Shown here: piece after piece, positions 61,801 to 64,000 of the stretch
Position numbering within the stretch: the first letter of the stretch is position 1
How the letters are laid out: the number at the start of each line of letters is the position of its first letter
Assembly (NCBI RefSeq): GCF_040436345.1
Contig: NC_133218.1
Span: 24,664,710-24,728,709 of the forward strand
Source of the DNA: Pagrus major
Lineage: Eukaryota > Chordata > Actinopteri > Spariformes > Sparidae
DNA: 64,000 bases
Reading direction: 5' to 3'
Translations under genes and position numbers: made by a program
Notes under the pieces: model-generated
Told to the model about the DNA's origin: nothing
Database searches by the model: none
The model's input: the letters and a program-made list of their open reading frames with translations, nothing else

Positions 61801-63098
61801 CATTCCCCCGGGTCCTGTGAGCGGTGGAGGTGACTGCCACGAGTCACAACACTGGTCACAATACAGACCATTCCCTTTTATCCATGCATGCTCCCTCTAA
61901 ATATAAAAACAAAATGAAGGGAGCACAAGATGATTAAATTTAAATCATCTTCTTAGCAAGTAGCAGTATAGGCCAGTATATAATGTAACGTAATCAGTAA
62001 TAACAGTACACACACCCTGCCAACCAATAATGTTGGAGGTATGAAACAGGAACTAGAGGGGTTGGAGATGATTAACGCTTTAATAGCAATGCATCTACCT
62101 ATTAATTCAGCTTGTTTAGTTTCCATGGTAAAAGTGGACATGAAGCTGAATTCCTGTCCTATTTCATGATTGACACGCAGGTGGAACCCACACACCTCGT
62201 ATAAGAAGTCCAATTTAGCACATTAGACACTTACATTAAGAGCATCACAAAAAATGTAAAGTATAACACAGGAACAGCTGAGTAGCTGAAAGGTTGGTGA
62301 TTATATCTGTGAAACATACTGCACTTTCACTGTAGCACTCGTCAAGAGCTCAAGAGTGCATTTTTACATTATCAGTGCAGGAAATGCAACGGTAAATATG
62401 CAGGGGCTGAAAAAAGAATCATATGTCCTGAAAAATTATTGCTGAAAAGCTCGTGATAAAGTGCAAATAAGGAACACTGGCGAGCTGTCACCAAGCAAAT
62501 TTTAGCCCTTTTCAGAGGTGCATTTCGTCACATAAATATAACAGCAATTTAATTTATCAATTTCTCTCTCATGTGTGAGGTCCTAAGGTCCCGCGTCACT
62601 TTTACACAATCAACCAACAAAGCCTGCATAGTATGCCTCCAAATAAAGGTTTCATAATAATAAAAAGCATAATGTTCCACCTCTAAGCTCATATCTTCCA
62701 AGCTGGGTCACTCCTCATACTTTCACTGTTAATGAACTTCTGTGTGTGGGATGGGGAGGGTATAAACACTGTTACCTACGTTATTGCCTTTACAGCCGAG
62801 TGTGAGTGTCCATTTTCAAAATCCGAAGGAAAAAAGATTCAGTCAAAGCATATTTCAGCCAAAGGGGCATGATCCCGGTCTCATGTGTCCGTCTGTTAGC
62901 AAATGTTTGTGTGTAACTATTCAGTTTAGGGATACGCGATTACCTGGGGAGGTTGAGCAGGCCGCCAGGTCCCTGCAGGCTCATGAAGTTGTGTCGCAGG
63001 TTGAGATGTGTGATATCCTGACTGTAAAAGAGATATTCAGGCACCACTTCTAGACTGTAGCAGGACAGGTCCACCAGGCTGACTGTCTGAGACACCAC
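48692..63098 (-). CDS. phlpp2: PHLPP2, PH-domain leucine-rich-repeat protein phosphatase 2 (C-terminal 1123 residues)
   Basis: Fourteen exons join in one frame over 3372 bp. Approximate residues of the partial protein: leucine-rich repeats 15-520 (units such as [17 protein letters not shown] and [16 protein letters not shown]), a PP2C-type phosphatase domain about 550-780 ([58 protein letters not shown]), then a Ser/Pro-rich tail ending in the PDZ ligand DTAL. PHLPP phosphatases dephosphorylate the hydrophobic motif of AKT and PKC. The metal-binding Asp residues of DGD, EDN and KDN are present. PHLPP2 rather than PHLPP1: the terminus is DTAL, the tail blocks [20 protein letters not shown] and DIHCC match PHLPP2, and MARVELD3 is adjacent. 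The PH domain lies right of the window. Confidence 0.95.
50127..50358 (-). CDS. phlpp2: PHLPP2 exon, PP2C domain
   Basis: 232 bp between GGGACAG and CGAG|GTAATG. It encodes [20 protein letters not shown], then [20 protein letters not shown] and [11 protein letters not shown]. Confidence 0.96.
50489..50683 (-). CDS. phlpp2: PHLPP2 exon, PP2C domain with DGD motif
   Basis: 195 bp between GGGACAG and ACAG|GTAGAA. It encodes [20 protein letters not shown] then [23 protein letters not shown] provides metal-binding Asp residues. Confidence 0.96.
50684..51112. other. PHLPP2 intron
   Basis: A 430 bp intron. The part 50905-51050 (GGCTGGGCTGGGATATTTTG and ATATCGCAATACACATTTTG) resembles the end of a fish DNA transposon, but only one end was seen. 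Confidence 0.45.
51113..51226 (-). CDS. phlpp2: PHLPP2 exon, LRR to phosphatase linker
   Basis: 114 bp between TTTTTTAG and ACAA|GTGAGT. It encodes [20 protein letters not shown] then [18 protein letters not shown], the entry to the PP2C domain (human WSHGLAEMAGQRNKL). Confidence 0.94.
51494..51624 (-). CDS. phlpp2: PHLPP2 last LRR exon
   Basis: 131 bp between TTCGTAG and TCAG|GTGAGT. It encodes [20 protein letters not shown] then [20 protein letters not shown] and NLF. Confidence 0.95.
51719..51881 (-). CDS. phlpp2: PHLPP2 LRR exon
   Basis: 163 bp between GTCTTTAG and TAAG|GTCAGA. It encodes [20 protein letters not shown], then [20 protein letters not shown] and [14 protein letters not shown]. 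Confidence 0.94.
52240..52440 (-). CDS. phlpp2: PHLPP2 LRR exon
   Basis: 201 bp between CCTCACAG and CCAG|GTGCGT. It encodes [20 protein letters not shown] then [20 protein letters not shown] and [20 protein letters not shown]. Confidence 0.95.
52441..54732. other. PHLPP2 intron
   Basis: A 2.3 kb intron with a reversed fragment of the TTAA-type MITE (52985-53150). No other element or exon was recognised. Confidence 0.6.
52985..53150 (-). repeat. Fragment of the TTAA-type MITE, reverse orientation
   Basis: TATGTGGCGGACCCTGCCAC, GTTCTGGGGACCTTATTTTC and TGAGAACAGCTTGTTTATTC are the reverse complement of blocks in the left half of the 5737-6509 element. Terminal repeats are not complete. Confidence 0.65.
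54733..54888 (-). CDS. phlpp2: PHLPP2 LRR exon
   Basis: 156 bp between CCGACAG and AAA|GTGAGT. It encodes [20 protein letters not shown], then [20 protein letters not shown] and [11 protein letters not shown]. Confidence 0.95.
55408..55490 (-). repeat. Short fragment of the TTAA-type MITE
   Basis: GTTCTGGGGACCTTATCTTC followed by TGAGAACAGCTTGTTTATTC, same orientation as 52985-53150 and nearly identical to it over about 75 bp. Confidence 0.65.
55650..55745 (-). CDS. phlpp2: PHLPP2 LRR exon
   Basis: 96 bp between GAGACAG and CCAG|GTTACT (a weak donor). It encodes [20 protein letters not shown] then [13 protein letters not shown], matching the human [20 protein letters not shown]. Confidence 0.92.
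55746..56642. other. PHLPP2 intron
   Basis: A 0.9 kb intron that begins with a CA microsatellite next to the downstream exon; otherwise nothing was recognised. Confidence 0.6.
55779..55822. repeat. CA microsatellite
   Basis: About 20 CA units with one CG interruption, about 35 bp on the intron side of an exon boundary. Confidence 0.9.
56643..56703 (-). CDS. phlpp2: PHLPP2 short LRR exon
   Basis: 61 bp between CCCACAG and CACA|GTGAGT. It encodes [20 protein letters not shown], matching the human LTAVNVYPVPSLLTFLDLS. Confidence 0.92.
56869..57071 (-). CDS. phlpp2: PHLPP2 LRR exon
   Basis: 203 bp between CTTGCAG and AACG|GTGAGT. It encodes [20 protein letters not shown] then [20 protein letters not shown] and [16 protein letters not shown]. 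Confidence 0.95.
57072..59102. other. PHLPP2 intron
   Basis: A 2.0 kb intron. It has a transposon-end-like block at 57560-57625 (TACTGGTATATCGCTGCAAC) and a family A repeat at 57780-58060. Confidence 0.55.
57780..58060 (-). repeat. Dispersed repeat family A copy
   Basis: Shared blocks: AATCCAGCAAAGAGGTTTAG, CCTTGTGCATCTTCTG, TTTTCACTTGTAACTGAGTG and GTTATGGTTACAGACTCTC. Its far end reads GATCTGATATCCTGCCAGCC. Confidence 0.5.
59103..59333 (-). CDS. phlpp2: PHLPP2 LRR exon
   Basis: 231 bp between ATTGTAG and TGCG|GTAAGA. It encodes [20 protein letters not shown], then [20 protein letters not shown] and [15 protein letters not shown]. Confidence 0.95.
59334..60661. other. PHLPP2 intron
   Basis: A 1.3 kb intron containing a dispersed repeat (59805-59990); otherwise nothing was recognised. 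Confidence 0.6.
59805..59990. repeat. Dispersed teleost repeat
   Basis: Contains CAATTTGCCTCAGGGGGCTG, then ACACTCTCTATCCTTAGCCC and TTTGGATAAGGAAAAACTCC. I recall this block order from repeats common in spiny-rayed fish. Non-coding; class not assigned. Confidence 0.55.
60662..60808 (-). CDS. phlpp2: PHLPP2 LRR exon
   Basis: 147 bp between CTTCAG and AAAG|GTGGGA. It encodes [20 protein letters not shown] then [20 protein letters not shown] and [10 protein letters not shown], two to three leucine-rich repeats. Confidence 0.94.
60809..62943. other. PHLPP2 intron
   Basis: A 2.1 kb intron with short open frames only. No exon or clear repeat was recognised. Confidence 0.6.
62944..63098 (-). CDS. 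phlpp2: PHLPP2 exon (first in window), start of LRRs
   Basis: 155 bp between TTTGTAG and CCAG|GTAATC. It encodes [20 protein letters not shown] then [20 protein letters not shown], matching the human [20 protein letters not shown] segment. Confidence 0.92.
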
Positions 63099-64000
63099 CT
63101 ACAAAGACAACACACACACACACAAAGTTAAGAAAAGAAACTCCAAGTGCTTACAGTGAGTCATAATATTATCTGTTTGCTATGTCAGCATCACATCTTC
63201 CTTATCACAACATGTAGCTCATAGCAAAACTGAAACTTGACTGTTTGCACATCCCGTCATTCCCTGAGCTGCCTGTTGCTGCAGTGCAGACACATTGCCC
63301 CATTATATTAAGACCATTAAACTATTTCCCTCCTTGTGATCCGAGGAGCATTACCACAACTCCGCAACACCTTAAGCCTTGTTGTGAACTCCAACCTTAC
63401 AATACCAAACAGCACAACACCTCCAATACCCAACAGCACAAGCAGAAATGTTTAAGGACGAGGTATTAAAGTTTTTTTTTTCGTAACTTTTTGTCACGTT
63501 CACTGACTATCAGGCGCATCATCTTATGTTTCCCAGGAAGTTATAGCAACATTGTAGGTTTAAACATTGTTGGAAACATTTGGGATAGCTCTAGTACACA
63601 ACTCAACAAAATATACAACAAACGTCTTGTCATTTTTGGACATTTTAATGCGGAAATGTTACATGCTATATCTTTAGGTGAGCGGGGACAATGGACAGAG
63701 CAAGCAACTATATTGGCCACAGATTACGCAAGCAGCCAGCTGCCTTGCCAAGACATTACTTCAGACAGACAATGCCCCAGTTTCCAGCTCAATGAAGTTC
63801 ATCTTCCAGGGAAGCACAGTCGTCATTAATTAAGAGAGTAAGAGAGTAACTCCTTAATATGTGGCAGCTACAGTCAGACCTTAGCAAACATGTGTAAGCC
63901 TATTTAAAACTAATGCATTCCAATACAACAGACCTGCTATACATCCTGCCCTCAGGAGGGTTATGATGTTTGGTCTTTGTTGAAATTGTCTTAGAGACGC
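63099..64000. other. PHLPP2 intron, right edge of window
   Basis: Sequence upstream of the first visible PHLPP2 exon. The 112-codon plus-strand frame at 63491-63829 shows no recognisable domain and is taken as chance. No further PHLPP2 exon was found. Confidence 0.5.

Noticed and set aside
63491..63829. Plus-strand frame of 112 codons near the right edge
   Set aside because: No recognisable domain; inside the predicted PHLPP2 intron.

Overview
The window is vertebrate nuclear DNA, almost certainly from a teleost, and probably a spiny-rayed fish. The genes are split into short exons with GT-AG introns and vertebrate-type proteins. The spaces between are AT-rich and hold fish-type hAT elements, MITEs and LINE tails. 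No prokaryotic, plasmid or CRISPR-like structure was seen.

Four protein genes explain the coding signal. (1) CRISPLD2, minus strand: promoter with a TATA box at about 5.16 kb, an untranslated exon 1, the signal-peptide exon (2358-2627) and the next exon (1147-1265); the rest of the gene lies left of base 1. (2) USP10, minus strand, apparently complete: 14 coding exons from the ATG at 37767 to the TAG at 15003. They join in one frame to 861 residues, including the Cys/His/Asp deubiquitinase triad. (3) MARVELD3, plus strand: three coding exons from 39951 to 42055, 314 residues, ending in a four-pass MARVEL domain. (4) PHLPP2, minus strand: fourteen exons from 63098 to 48692 give the C-terminal 1123 residues (leucine-rich repeats, PP2C phosphatase, Ser-rich tail, PDZ ligand). 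The N-terminal part lies right of base 64000.

Layout: CRISPLD2 and USP10 are head-to-tail on the minus strand. USP10 and MARVELD3 are divergent, with about 2.2 kb between start codons. MARVELD3 and PHLPP2 converge. USP10-CRISPLD2 and MARVELD3-PHLPP2 are each neighbours in human, but on separate parts of chromosome 16q; here they form one block. The proteins act in different processes (secreted matrix protein, deubiquitinase and stress-granule factor, tight-junction protein, AKT/PKC phosphatase), and nothing in the sequence shows that they form one system.

The non-coding part holds the more unusual structure. An 839 bp hAT element with perfect 8 bp target duplications, carrying a BED-finger mini-ORF, sits inside a second hAT element with its own perfect 8 bp target duplication, all in USP10 intron 3. 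USP10 intron 1 holds a foldback with arms of about 225 bp around a compound microsatellite. A TTAA-flanked MITE is split by a LINE tail. There are also an NAGNAG acceptor in USP10, a GC-AG intron in MARVELD3 and a CAG repeat in the CRISPLD2 5' UTR. I found no convincing new multi-gene system. All joins are read by eye from splice consensus and reading frame, without transcript data.
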